Positions 49,255 through 58,601 of a DNA stretch of 64,000 bases are shown one piece after another; the stretch's first letter is position 1, and the number at the start of each line of letters is the position of its first letter. This stretch comes from Thermomicrobiales bacterium (GTDB lineage Bacteria > Chloroflexota > Chloroflexia > Thermomicrobiales > UBA6265), in NCBI GenBank assembly GCA_019637585.1, contig JAHBVL010000001.1:124001-188000 (forward strand), given 5' to 3'. The position numbers were made by a program, and so were the translations under genes. A model generated the notes under the pieces. It did not search any database, was not told the origin of the DNA, and saw only the letters and a program-made list of their open reading frames with translations.

Positions 49255-52008
49255 TTACGGACGTGGTGCTGCCAGGAGGTCGGTCACCAGCGACGAGAGC
49301 TCAGTGCTCTTCCCTTCGTCCAGAAGCTGGTCGAATCGCGCATCGCCCAGCTGCTCCTTCGCTCGCTCGATGGCGGCGTTGTGCCGATCGGCGTCTGCGG
49401 GATTGATCGACGTGCCCATCTCCTCGCGGGCAGCCATGGTCCTGCCAAAGAGCCTGGCGGCAACGCCGTCCTCATGCTGATCGACGAAGAGGAGGGCGAA
49501 TGCCTCCAGCACCTGAACGAGGAGCCATTGGTCGTCGATCTCCCAGGCGGTGCTCAGCGCGGCACGAAGATGCGGCAGCGCCTCGTCATGTGCGCCGCCG
49601 ACCGCATGCAGGAGCCCGAGGGCATAGAGGCTCACCGCTTCCGCTGACCGGTCACCGACCTGACGCGTCAATCGCAGGGCTTCGGCGAGTGTTGCCCCGG
49701 CTTCCTCCAGATGCCCCGCTCTCTGCTGGGCGCGGCCAAGGTTGGTGGTCAAAACCGCCACGGCGCTGTCGTTGCCCAGTGTGCGAACGATGGCGAGACT
49801 GTCCAGCAGGTGCTTCTGAGCGGCGTCCGCGTTGCCGGCCGTCATTTCCGCAGCGCCAAGATCGGAGAGCGCTTCGGCGACCAGTTGGATATCCCCAATT
49901 GTGCGAAACGCGTCGACGCTTTCGCCGATCGCCGAAACGGCAGCCGGCAGGTCGCCCCGGTAGATTTGGAGCACCCCGAGCTCATGTAGCGCTTCCGCCT
50001 GCTGTTTCGGCAGGGAAGCAGAGCCGAAGTGACCGACCGCAGCTTCGAAGTGAACCGCGGCCTCATCGAGATTCCCGCTCCGCTCAGCCAGGCGCCCCAG
50101 CTCGATGTGCAGCAGCGCCAGATTGGGAAAGTCACCGGCATCCGCCAGCTTTTCCGCCGCCCGCTCGAAGAGTGGCTCTGCCCTGGAAGGATTGCCCAGC
50201 ATCGATTGAGTGCGAGCCAGGGCATACGTCGCCTGACCCTCGACACCGGCCGGTAAGTCGCCCCCCTGCTGCAGCGCGCTCTCCAGACGATTGGCCGCCT
50301 CCCGGCTGCGTCCGGTCCGAACCCAGAATCCATGCAGATCGGCGAGCATCTGCATCGTGGCGGATTGCTCGTTCTGCTTTTCCAGCCAGTCGAGGGCGCT
50401 GATCAGGTTTGGTTCGTCGGAACGAAGCAGCGCCACCAGATTGCCCGATCGGGCAGTTGCCGTATCGGCCGCAATGCTCCGCAAACCAGCGGCGTAGTAG
50501 GTCGCCTGCGCCGCGCGGGCCGCGTCGAGTTCTCCCGACTCTTCGAGCCTGAGCAGCGCGTATTCCCGAATGGTCTCCAGCAGGGCTACTCGAGGCAGCT
50601 CCTCTTGTTCGACGACTGCCATACGAACCAGATTGTGCTCGGTCAGCGCCTGGAGATCGTCGAACAGGTCTTCCCTGCCGGTGACGGTCTGGACCGCGGC
50701 AATTGTCGATTCGCCGTGCAGCACACCGATGTGGCGGAAAAGCTGCTGCATATCGGGAGCGAGCAGATCGTAGGACCAGTCGATCGTGTCGATGAGCGTT
50801 TTCTGCCGGCCGGTCACGCCACCGCCCCGGGTCAGGAGACTCAATCTGCTGCCCAGCCGGGCCAGCAGCACGGCAGGAGGAAGCAGGCGAACCCGAGCCG
50901 CCGCCAGCTCGATGGCCAGCGGCAGTCCATCGAGTCGCGCGCAGATTTCCGCGACAGCCCGGCTGTTGCCTTCTGAAAGAACGAAGCTGGGGCTCACAGC
51001 GGTCGCCCGCTCGACAAAGAGCGCGACAGCCGGATTCTGGGCCAGCACGACCGCCGGCAAACCGCCGCCCCCCTCCGGAAGGGGCAGGGGCGGCACCTCG
51101 AAGACCCATTCCGCCGGTGTCTTCAGCGGGATTCGGCTGGTTGCCAGGACAGTGAGTCCCGGCAGCGTTTCCTGCAGCGCGGCAACCACGGAAGCGCCGT
51201 CCGTCAGGTGCTCGACATTGTCCAGAACGAGCATGAGGGTCTTGCCGGTCAGCGCCTGACTCAGGACATCGAGGGGACCCTCGATCGATTCCCCCTCGAT
51301 CCCCAGCGTCTCGATGATCGCCGGCAGCACCTGTTCGTGATCTCTGAACGGAGCCAGATCGACAACCCAGACACCATCCGGAAACCGTCCCATCTGCCGT
51401 CTGGCGACTTCCAGGGCGAGCGAGGTCTTTCCGGTTCCCCCGGTGCCGGTGAGGGTGATCCAGCGGCCATGTTCGAGCAGGGTGGAGACTTCCGCGATCG
51501 CCTGATCCCGGCCGAACAACCGCGCGGATGTCGCGGGGAGATTCGAACGAACCGCGCCGGCTCCTCCACCGCTACCTGGCTCGGGTGCGGTGAGCTCCAC
51601 GGCAAGACCGAGATGGTTCAGCCCATGCACGACTTCGGAAAGCCAGCCCGAAGGGTGGTGATGCAGGTCGATCCACCGAAAACCCTCCAGCCAGTAGGCG
51701 ACATCGTCGGGAGGGGAGACCGGTTCGAGCAGCAGCGGCAGCATCGGCGTGCCGTACTTCCAGCCCAGCATGATCTCCTGGCGGACATTCTTCGAGTTCA
51801 GCGAGGCGGCGGTGCACATCAGCGCGATGACGCGCGCACCTTTGATCGCCTGAACGATCTCGGCGCCATAGGCGGTGCCGCCGGCGATGCCCGTTCGGTC
51901 GATCCAGATGCTCAGACCAAGCTCTTCGAGGGTATCGACGATGCCGAACACGCGATCGCGATCGGCGCTGGCATAGCTCACGAAAATGTCGATAGTGCTG
52001 GAGTCCAC
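49255..52008 (-). CDS. TIR-NB-ARC-TPR (STAND) protein
   Basis: A 917-residue protein. TIR domain 1-130: DIFVSYASADRD, and E78 in SLNSKNVRQEIMLGW at the position of the NADase catalytic Glu. NB-ARC: Walker A G188-TGGTGKT195, Walker B TLMLVLDNVEHL, ATSRIPLKTPAEW and GLPLAIELAAARVRLL. Residues about 490-880 are tandem TPRs (for example FPNLALLHIELGRLAERSGNLDEAAVHFEAAV). It ends without a DNA-binding domain. TIR plus STAND is the architecture of bacterial immune sensors and plant-like NLRs. GTG start; monocistronic, divergent from the Cys-rich gene. Confidence 0.88.
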   Translation of the reverse strand: MDSSTIDIFVSYASADRDRVFGIVDTLEELGLSIWIDRTGIAGGTAYGAEIVQAIKGARVIALMCTAASLNSKNVRQEIMLGWKYGTPMLPLLLEPVSPPDDVAYWLEGFRWIDLHHHPSGWLSEVVHGLNHLGLAVELTAPEPGSGGGAGAVRSNLPATSARLFGRDQAIAEVSTLLEHGRWITLTGTGGTGKTSLALEVARRQMGRFPDGVWVVDLAPFRDHEQVLPAIIETLGIEGESIEGPLDVLSQALTGKTLMLVLDNVEHLTDGASVVAALQETLPGLTVLATSRIPLKTPAEWVFEVPPLPLPEGGGGLPAVVLAQNPAVALFVERATAVSPSFVLSEGNSRAVAEICARLDGLPLAIELAAARVRLLPPAVLLARLGSRLSLLTRGGGVTGRQKTLIDTIDWSYDLLAPDMQQLFRHIGVLHGESTIAAVQTVTGREDLFDDLQALTEHNLVRMAVVEQEELPRVALLETIREYALLRLEESGELDAARAAQATYYAAGLRSIAADTATARSGNLVALLRSDEPNLISALDWLEKQNEQSATMQMLADLHGFWVRTGRSREAANRLESALQQGGDLPAGVEGQATYALARTQSMLGNPSRAEPLFERAAEKLADAGDFPNLALLHIELGRLAERSGNLDEAAVHFEAAVGHFGSASLPKQQAEALHELGVLQIYRGDLPAAVSAIGESVDAFRTIGDIQLVAEALSDLGAAEMTAGNADAAQKHLLDSLAIVRTLGNDSAVAVLTTNLGRAQQRAGHLEEAGATLAEALRLTRQVGDRSAEAVSLYALGLLHAVGGAHDEALPHLRAALSTAWEIDDQWLLVQVLEAFALLFVDQHEDGVAARLFGRTMAAREEMGTSINPADADRHNAAIERAKEQLGDARFDQLLDEGKSTELSSLVTDLLAAPRP

Positions 52009-52137
52009 TGCGGTCCCGATGAGATGGAACGGATCGAGTAATCAGGAAATAGCGGGATAAGGCATCGCCAGGAATGATATCGTGTGCATGAGCTTCATTC
52101 TCAAGCGTAGCGCACGGGCCGGCCCGGCCGGAGGATT

Positions 52138-54699
52138 GTGACTGTGGATGGCAACCAGTTCGACAGTATGGCCAAAGCGCTGGCGTCCACGACCTCCAGG
52201 CGATCGGCAATCCGGGCGCTGATTGGCGCAGTCACCGGCGCTGGGTCAGTGACGGCAGCGCTGTCAACAGAGGCGGTCGCTGCCGACCGAACTCGAACCA
52301 GACCCACGATCCCGCCCCCCTCGGAACCGGCATGTCCGGTTGGCAAGTTGTGCAATGGCGATTGCTGTACAGCGAGTCAGTCATGCTGCGCGGGCGCCTG
52401 CTGCGATGGCATCTGCAGCAATGGTGTCTGCTGCCCGAGTGGCACGACCGGGTGTGGCGCCACCTGCTGTCCAGCCGATCTGGCGTGCTGCGGCGATGTC
52501 TGCTGCGATCCGGCCCAATGCACTGCTTCGAGCAGGGGATGTTGTCCGGCCGATACATCCGTTTGCGGCCGGGAGTGCTGCAGCGCCTCTGACCAGTGCT
52601 GCGGCAAGGAATGCTGTCCCGGTATCTGCTACGGCGAAGAACTCTGCTGTACTCGTCCCCGGATTGTCTGCAACGGCAGATGTTGTCCGGAAGGGGACCA
52701 TCTCTGTTGCGACATCGACGGCTGTTGCGATGGCGCCTGCACCGATCGCGGCTTGTGTTGTCCAGGTGGAACGACGGTCTGCGGCGAGACGTGCTGCGAT
52801 TCCGGCACCGAACAGTGCTGCGGTTCGTTCTGCATCCCGAAGAGCGGTTGTTGCACCGACGCTCAGTGCACGGCACCACAAAGTTGCGGCGGTGGCGGTC
52901 TGCCGAATGTCTGCGGTTGCACAGCAACGACCAGCTGCCAAACCGAGGGGTACAACTGCGGCGCTTTCGCCGATGACTGCAACGTCATCCAGAGCTGCGG
53001 CAGCTGCACGGCGCCACAAAGCTGCGGCGGCGGCGGTCTGCCGAATGTCTGCGGGTGTACCGCCACGACCAGCTGTCAAACAGAGGGCTACAACTGCGGC
53101 GCCTTTGCCGATGACTGCAATGTGATCCAGAGCTGCGGCGCCTGCACCGAACCACAAAGCTGCGGCGGTGGCGGGCTGCCGAACGTCTGCGGTTGTACGG
53201 CTACGACCAGCTGTCAATCGATGGGGTTCAATTGCGGCACGTTCACGGACAACTGCGGCATAGAAACATCCTGTGGAACATGCGACGCGCCCGATACCTG
53301 CAACGCCGCGCCTGCGGGTGTCTGCCACTGCGTGTCGGCGCAGACCTGCGAGGGCCGCTGCGGTTCGTTCGTCGATGAGTGCGGCGCAACCCGGCAGTGC
53401 GACCCTTGTCCAACCACCACCACTTCGACCACCACGACCAGCACCACGACGTCCACCACAAGCCCCCCGACAACCTCTCCACCGACGACAACGACCTCGA
53501 CGACCACTTCGACCACAACAACGACGACCAGCACGACGACGACAACGACGAGCACGACGACCACCGCACCAGCCTGCGTCCCAGCGAAGACGTGTGTCAG
53601 CGAAGAGATCGTCTGCGGCTCCTTTGTCGACGACTGCGGGGTGACGCAGAACTGCGCCCGGTGTCCCGACTGCCGGGTGTGCGATGGCTCCATCTGTGTG
53701 TTGGCGGGAGATGGAACACCGTGCGGCGGAGCGTGCGTCCAGGGTGGTTTCTGCCTCTCCGGTACATGCATCTCCTTCGGTCACGTCCAGTGTCCCGAAA
53801 GCACCGTTTGCACAACCCAGCTTGGCTGCGATTCCGAGCTAGGCTGCGTGGCACAGCATCACCCGGGGAGAACGGGCTGCAACAGCGACCCGTGTAATCC
53901 AGGCGTCTGTGATGCAGAAGGCAGGTGCCTTACTCAAGCGAAGCAATGTCCCGATTGCACAGTCTGCAACCCCTCGAATGGACAGTGTGTTTCCAACGGG
54001 AGCTATGGCGGAAGCTGCGGCGAGGGCGGCGGCATGGTTTGTGTCGACGGATCCTGCTGCAATATGCTGCCCGGCAGTGCGCCGCTCAATCCAGCCTTCT
54101 ACAAGAGTTGCCTGAGCAGCCAGAACATCTGTTGTGCGGCGGACCAGGGTCCATGTTGCCCCGGCACGAGCGAGTGCTGCGAGAATTGCTTCGAGGAATT
54201 GGATTCCGGCGGAGACTTCATCAGGGGATTCTGCTGCCCGGACAGCCAGATGTGCGGAGGCACGTGTTGCCGGGGGAGTTACTCGTGCATCAACGATGCA
54301 TGTGTGAGAAATGAGCAAGTCTGTGCCGGGAACGTGGTTTGCGCGGATCAATGCTGTGGCGGCAATGGCACGGCGGGAAGTGGCGCTTGTTGTGGGCCGG
54401 ATGCCTACTGCGTCTTCCGTACGAGTGGGTCGGTCTGCGTGGCGGTGCAGAGCTGCGAAGCGGGCAGCGCCGGCGACCAGGCGTGCGTCGACGCCGGGTT
54501 TGGTTCGGAGGCGCGATGCGTCGGCGGCAGCTGCTGCCCGAATCCGGCGGTGGTCGGTTCTGGTCCATCCGGACCTCTTTACAACTGCTGCCCGCCGCAG
54601 CAACAGCGATCGGCCAGCGGACGGTGCTGCGGCTACCCGAACTACACCAGCCAATGCCTCGACTGCACATGCAGCTTTGCGCGGATTCGGAAATTGTGA
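52138..54699 (+). CDS. Cys-rich exported repeat protein with Thr-rich linker
   Basis: An 853-residue protein. The N-terminus (DSMAKALASTTSRRSAIRALIGAVTGAGSVTAAL) is an RR-type leader as seen in many exported Thermomicrobia-like proteins. Residues 65-240 are packed with CC pairs (CCxxxxxCC, granulin- or toxin-like spacing). Residues 244-381 are three 46-residue repeats. Residues 426-477 are almost pure Thr/Ser/Pro, a mucin-like linker. Residues 480-853 are again Cys-rich. Probably a disulfide-bonded surface or matrix protein; no enzyme motif. GTG start behind GGAGG. Codon and strand composition are clearly coding. Confidence 0.8.
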   Translation: MTVDGNQFDSMAKALASTTSRRSAIRALIGAVTGAGSVTAALSTEAVAADRTRTRPTIPPPSEPACPVGKLCNGDCCTASQSCCAGACCDGICSNGVCCPSGTTGCGATCCPADLACCGDVCCDPAQCTASSRGCCPADTSVCGRECCSASDQCCGKECCPGICYGEELCCTRPRIVCNGRCCPEGDHLCCDIDGCCDGACTDRGLCCPGGTTVCGETCCDSGTEQCCGSFCIPKSGCCTDAQCTAPQSCGGGGLPNVCGCTATTSCQTEGYNCGAFADDCNVIQSCGSCTAPQSCGGGGLPNVCGCTATTSCQTEGYNCGAFADDCNVIQSCGACTEPQSCGGGGLPNVCGCTATTSCQSMGFNCGTFTDNCGIETSCGTCDAPDTCNAAPAGVCHCVSAQTCEGRCGSFVDECGATRQCDPCPTTTTSTTTTSTTTSTTSPPTTSPPTTTTSTTTSTTTTTTSTTTTTTSTTTTAPACVPAKTCVSEEIVCGSFVDDCGVTQNCARCPDCRVCDGSICVLAGDGTPCGGACVQGGFCLSGTCISFGHVQCPESTVCTTQLGCDSELGCVAQHHPGRTGCNSDPCNPGVCDAEGRCLTQAKQCPDCTVCNPSNGQCVSNGSYGGSCGEGGGMVCVDGSCCNMLPGSAPLNPAFYKSCLSSQNICCAADQGPCCPGTSECCENCFEELDSGGDFIRGFCCPDSQMCGGTCCRGSYSCINDACVRNEQVCAGNVVCADQCCGGNGTAGSGACCGPDAYCVFRTSGSVCVAVQSCEAGSAGDQACVDAGFGSEARCVGGSCCPNPAVVGSGPSGPLYNCCPPQQQRSASGRCCGYPNYTSQCLDCTCSFARIRKL
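52867..53283 (+). repeat. Three 138-bp intragenic repeats
   Basis: Copies begin at 52867, 53005 and 53143 and encode CTAPQSCGGGGLPNVCG...NVIQSCG units. Copies 1 and 2 are nearly identical in protein; copy 3 diverges in its second half. They are the sort of unit that changes number by slipped recombination. Confidence 0.85.
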
Positions 54700-54921
54700 C
54701 GTCGCAACGTTGCTCCAATGCCGGTTGTTCAACCCAGCTGGTGAGCTGTGGCGAATCCATTCAGGAGGCTCCAACGAGCGTTCGTGATTACCCGTGTGTT
54801 GCTGGCATCCCCACGGGTCCAGGACGTTCGGCCGGCCGCTGATCATCGCGGGTTCGTTGAACGCGGCATATGATCCGATTCTGCTTCATCTGTTCAGGCA
54901 GGTACGACCACCGGAAGAGGA

Positions 54922-55830
54922 GTGACGAGGGTGCAACGCATCACGCGAGACAAACTGGCGGTGGTCTTCGACCACAGACTCGAACCTGTGGCAACGGTGA
55001 AACCGGGGGAGCGGTTCGTCATCGAGTGCGAAGATGCGCGCTCCGGCCGAACGCGCACCCCGGAAACCGCCACGACGGAATACTTGCTGGAGATGAAACG
55101 CACGGGATGGTACGGCAATCCCGTAACTGGTCCGATTTACGTCGAGGGAGCGACGGCAGGCGACACGCTGGCCGTGCATATTCACGACATGACCGTCGAC
55201 ACGATCGGCTGGGCGGCGATCTGGCCCCACCTCTACCACTTCGAAGACATCATCGATCAACCGGAAACGCGCCTCTACGACATTCATGATGGCGTGGTCG
55301 ATCTGGGTGGCGGGCGGCATGTGCCGGTGAAACCGATGATCGGGACGATTGGCACGGCGCCGAAGATGGAGGCGATTCTCTCCGGCGGTATGGGACGCCA
55401 CCCCGGCAACATCGATGCGGAAGAGGTCTGCCCGGGGAGCACGATCTATCTCCCCGTGGAAGTCGATGGGGCGTTGTTGTCGCTTGGCGACTGCCATGCG
55501 GTCCAGGGAGATGGTGAGCTGGGGAGTATCGAGATTCGCAGCGACGTCACGCTTTCCTGCGACGTGATTCCCGGACGGGCAGCCGGGTCGAAGTGGATAC
55601 GGATCGAGACGCCAACCCATCTGGTGGCAGTGGCAGTGGGCCGGCCGCTGGAAGAGGCGGCGTGGGAAGCCTTCCGGGAGCTGATTGCCTGGGTGATGGA
55701 GGAAACGGACATGACCCTCCAGGAAGCCTATGTCGCGATCGGCGTTGGTGGGCATGCGCGTCCCGGACAGGTACAAGTCGGGCTCTACTCGATGCGGGTG
55801 ATGATTCCCAAATCGCTGGTCTACGTGTAG
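54922..55830 (+). CDS. Acetamidase/formamidase family protein
   Basis: A 302-residue FmdA/AmdA-family amidohydrolase. Family stretches: TGPIYVEGATAGDTLAVHIHDM, GGRHVPVKPMIGTIGTAP near residue 135, HPGNIDAEEVCPGSTIYLPVEVDGALLSLGDCHAVQGDGE and VGGHARPGQVQVGLYSMRVMIPK. Hydrolyses small amides to ammonia and acid in characterised members. GTG 54922 follows GAAGAGGA; GTG 54931 is possible. Confidence 0.88.
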   Translation: MTRVQRITRDKLAVVFDHRLEPVATVKPGERFVIECEDARSGRTRTPETATTEYLLEMKRTGWYGNPVTGPIYVEGATAGDTLAVHIHDMTVDTIGWAAIWPHLYHFEDIIDQPETRLYDIHDGVVDLGGGRHVPVKPMIGTIGTAPKMEAILSGGMGRHPGNIDAEEVCPGSTIYLPVEVDGALLSLGDCHAVQGDGELGSIEIRSDVTLSCDVIPGRAAGSKWIRIETPTHLVAVAVGRPLEEAAWEAFRELIAWVMEETDMTLQEAYVAIGVGGHARPGQVQVGLYSMRVMIPKSLVYV

Positions 55831-55959
55831 ATCGCGGCCGGCTTCTGCATGGTTCTGAACTCATCACCGTTTGTCGCCGTCGCAGCTGGAGGGCGCCCGG
55901 CTGTCTGGAGTAGCTCGCGATCCATGACACCAGTGGCTGCCGCTTGGTAGTCTTGTCGG

Positions 55960-57237
55960 ATGGAAACGGGGCGCCCTCCTGCCATAACGCCGGCCGAGTC
56001 TCCTGCCGGCTTCACCCCAGTCCGATTTCTTCCCCGGGCTAGCGCAGCAATAGCGTCTGGCCGGAACTGGGCCGACACGCTCGATACCGTTCTGGGTCAC
56101 ATCGATGTCGCCCAGCCCGATTTGGCTTTTGTCTTTGTCTCGCCCCATTTCGTGGAGTACCTCCCCGACCTCCTGCACGCGGCCTGGGAGCGATCGGGTT
56201 CGACTCTCCTGGCCGGCAGCACAACCGTGGCGCCCATTGCCGAACGGATCGAGGCCGAGCATCAACCTGCCATTGCCATGCTGGCGATGTCGCTGCCGGG
56301 AGCCACATTGCGCCCGGCCCGGTTTACACAGGCGCTCATCGACGATCCCTCGACTGCGGAGGAGTTCCGGGAGCGGCTGGGGATCGAGACATCCGACGTC
56401 AATGGCTGGTTGCTCCTGACCAGCAGCCATCGTTGCGATCCGCTGGCCACGATCAATCGCCTTGCCGCCGGATATCCTGGCGTGCCGATCGTCGGGGGCG
56501 TGGCGGCGCCGTCGCTCCAGATCAATCGATCCTGGGTGTTTCTCAACGGCTCGGTTTATGGCGATGGCGCCGCCGGAATCGCCATCGGCGGGAACTACGA
56601 CATCCTCCCCGTTCTGGCCCAGGGATGCGAACCGATTGGCGAAACCTGGACGATCACCGGCGTTCGCGATCAGTGGATCGAGTCGATATCCAACCGCCCC
56701 GCACTCACGCTTCTCGCCGAAACGCTCGATCTTCTCCCCGCCGACATGCAGGAAGAAGCGGAAGGGAATCTGGTGGCCGGATTCGCCGCCAACGAGTATC
56801 AGGACCGGTTTGCCCGGGGCGACTTTCTCATCAGGGCCATCACCGCGGTCGATTGGGAAAAGGGTGCGTTCGCCGTCGCCGGGCACCCTCGTGTTGGACA
56901 AACGATCCAGCTCCACCTGCGCGATGCCGCAACAGCCGGTCTCGACCTCACCCTTTCCCTGATGGAAGCGAACAATCTGCTGGGAAGGCGTACGCCCGTC
57001 GCCGCGCTGCTCCATTCCTCATTTGCACGGGGCAGTCAGTTCTTCGGCACGCCGGATCACGACGCCGCAGAGCTCGATCGTCGCTTCCCCGGTCTTCCGC
57101 ACGCGGGAATGGTCGGCCATAGCGAGATCGGGCCGGTCTCGGGCAAAACCGGGGTCCATGGCTACAGCACCAGCATCGGGATCATCACCCGGCGCCCACC
57201 CGCCGGCGCGACGACCGAGGAGACGCCTGCTCCCTGA
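55960..57237 (+). CDS. FIST N/C-domain sensory protein
   Basis: A 425-residue stand-alone FIST protein. FIST_N (about 40-235) has LAFVFVSPHFVEYLPDLLHAAWERSGSTLLAGSTTVAPIAER and YPGVPIVGGVAAPSLQINRSWVFLNGSVYGDGAAGIAI; FIST_C (about 255-400) has FLIRAITAVDWEKGAFAVAGHPRVGQTIQLHLRDA and HAGMVGHSEIGPV. FIST domains are predicted to bind small ligands such as amino acids. No output domain is attached. The start lacks an SD, so an upstream or internal start is possible. Confidence 0.8.
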   Translation: METGRPPAITPAESPAGFTPVRFLPRASAAIASGRNWADTLDTVLGHIDVAQPDLAFVFVSPHFVEYLPDLLHAAWERSGSTLLAGSTTVAPIAERIEAEHQPAIAMLAMSLPGATLRPARFTQALIDDPSTAEEFRERLGIETSDVNGWLLLTSSHRCDPLATINRLAAGYPGVPIVGGVAAPSLQINRSWVFLNGSVYGDGAAGIAIGGNYDILPVLAQGCEPIGETWTITGVRDQWIESISNRPALTLLAETLDLLPADMQEEAEGNLVAGFAANEYQDRFARGDFLIRAITAVDWEKGAFAVAGHPRVGQTIQLHLRDAATAGLDLTLSLMEANNLLGRRTPVAALLHSSFARGSQFFGTPDHDAAELDRRFPGLPHAGMVGHSEIGPVSGKTGVHGYSTSIGIITRRPPAGATTEETPAP

Positions 57238-57240
57238 TCG

Positions 57241-58275
57241 GTGTGCGATGATGCGGTGATCGGCCTCACCGCATCGAGGTGGAGTTCCACTGGTTTGACG
57301 CGCGCGCAACTCGCCCTTGTTCACGGATCGCTCCTCATCACGGCACTGCTCTGGGGAGGCAACTTCACCGCAATCAAGAAGTTGCTGGAAACGCTCCAGC
57401 CCCTCGATGTCGTTTTTGTCCGGGCGCTCGGCGCGTTTTCTTTCTTCGTCTGCTATCTGGTGTGGACCCGCAATCCGATCATCCCCATGCGCCGGCAGGA
57501 CGTGGCCCGGCTGATTCTGCTCGGCGTGATCGGCATTACCATCATGAACCTGGCCATGACCTACGGTCAGAATCTCCTTCCTGCCGCGCTGGCCAGCCTG
57601 ATCGTCACCAGCAACCCGGTCTGGACCGTCATCTTCGCCGCCTTGATCGGCCAGGAGCACATCACCGCGCGGACGGTGCTCGGCATCAGCCTGGCATTTT
57701 CCGGATTTCTCATCGTGCTGATGCTGGGGTCAGGGTCGGGACCCGATTTCGGCGGCGGCAAGCTGCGGGGCGTGGGTTTGGTCATGCTCGCGCCCTTTTG
57801 TTTCGCCATCTACACCGTGCTCAGCAAACCGCTGCTGGCTCGCTATCCGCCGTTCCACGTGGCGTCCTACACGGCGATTTGTGGAACGGTGTTCTTTCTG
57901 ACCGTGCCGCTGTGGCATGCCGGCGTTATCGACCGGGTGCGCGGTCTCGACCGCTGGGGCTGGTTTGCCGCCTTTTTCGCTTCGATTCTGGCTTACGCGG
58001 TCAGCTACCTGCTTTGGTACAAGGGTCTGGAAGCCCTGTCTCCCAGCCAGACCGCCATCTATCTCTATCTCGTACCGGTGTTTGGCGTGCTTTCCGCGTG
58101 GTTGGTGCTCAATGAGTCGATCACCGGCTGGCTCCTGCTCGGCGGCGCCATCATCCTCACCGGCGTTGTGATCACGAATACCTCACGGAGGGCGGGGAGC
58201 CGTCAGCAGTCGGCAGTCAGTAGTCAGCAGTCCGTAGAATCCCCCGGCTCTTCGGCCATACGTGGATCGTCATGA
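57241..58275 (+). CDS. EamA/DMT-family transporter with repeat-encoded tail
   Basis: A 344-residue drug/metabolite transporter: ten membrane helices as two EamA halves (SLLITALLWGGNFTAIKKLLE to LMLGSG, and GVGLVMLAPFCFAIYTVLSKPLLA to IILTGVVITN). Metabolite exporters of this class are common. After the last helix the tail RRAGSRQQSAVSSQQSVESPG is encoded by GTCAGCA heptamers. GTG start 3 bases after the FIST gene stop, so the two are co-transcribed. The natural N-terminus may be near residue 18. Confidence 0.85.
   Translation: MCDDAVIGLTASRWSSTGLTRAQLALVHGSLLITALLWGGNFTAIKKLLETLQPLDVVFVRALGAFSFFVCYLVWTRNPIIPMRRQDVARLILLGVIGITIMNLAMTYGQNLLPAALASLIVTSNPVWTVIFAALIGQEHITARTVLGISLAFSGFLIVLMLGSGSGPDFGGGKLRGVGLVMLAPFCFAIYTVLSKPLLARYPPFHVASYTAICGTVFFLTVPLWHAGVIDRVRGLDRWGWFAAFFASILAYAVSYLLWYKGLEALSPSQTAIYLYLVPVFGVLSAWLVLNESITGWLLLGGAIILTGVVITNTSRRAGSRQQSAVSSQQSVESPGSSAIRGSS
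58202..58236. repeat. GTCAGCA-type heptamer array, 5 units
   Basis: Five units (GTCAGCA, GTCGGCA, GTCAGTA, GTCAGCA, GTCCGTA) at the 3' end of the EamA gene. They lie 92 bases from the convergent RHH antitoxin stop. Confidence 0.75.
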
Positions 58276-58327
58276 CCCGGATTCCGAATGCCGAGCGCCG
58301 CGATCGCGGCAGAGGTCTCCAACCCGA

Positions 58328-58552
58328 TCAGTCGCGCCTCAAGTTCTCATCGAGCCAATCGTCGATGTCGACTGCGTGAACTTCACCACTGCTCGCGCTG
58401 CCAAACGACGTCGGCCATGGCCTCTCGCGCTGTCGAAGGTAGAGAGTCAGCGCCTCACGAATGAAATCGGACTCCGATGCCCCATCTCGCTCAGCCGCGG
58501 CCCTCAATGAGGCTCGAAGGTCCCCTGGCAGATACACTGTGGTTCGTTCCAT
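58328..58552 (-). CDS. Ribbon-helix-helix (CopG-type) antitoxin, apparently orphan
   Basis: A 74-residue RHH protein: strand TTVYLPGDLRASLRAAAERDGASESDFIREALTLYLRQRE then a toxin-binding tail ending DIDDWLDENLRRD. The usual PIN or RelE toxin gene should follow within a few bases on the minus strand, but the next 330 bases there hold only the 3' end of the EamA gene and a heptamer array. A perfect palindrome lies 50 bases upstream. Confidence 0.8.
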   Translation of the reverse strand: MERTTVYLPGDLRASLRAAAERDGASESDFIREALTLYLRQRERPWPTSFGSASSGEVHAVDIDDWLDENLRRD

Positions 58553-58601
58553 TGACGATCACTGCCTACGGTGCCGGCGACATAACGCATATCTCGATAG
58601 C

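Noticed and set aside
53413-53568. Thr-codon run considered as a simple-sequence sequencing artefact
   Set aside because: Codons vary (ACC, ACG, ACA, TCG, AGC) and keep frame with Cys-rich domains on both sides, as expected for a real mucin-like linker.
52381-53784. 467-codon minus-strand open frame, Arg/Ala-rich
   Set aside because: Antisense of the Cys-rich gene; the repeats read as Cys-patterned domains only on the plus strand, which also has an SD and a leader.
55864-57015. 383-codon minus-strand open frame
   Set aside because: Antisense to the FIST gene, whose protein has clear FIST_N and FIST_C features; the opposite frame is Arg/Gly-rich shadow sequence.
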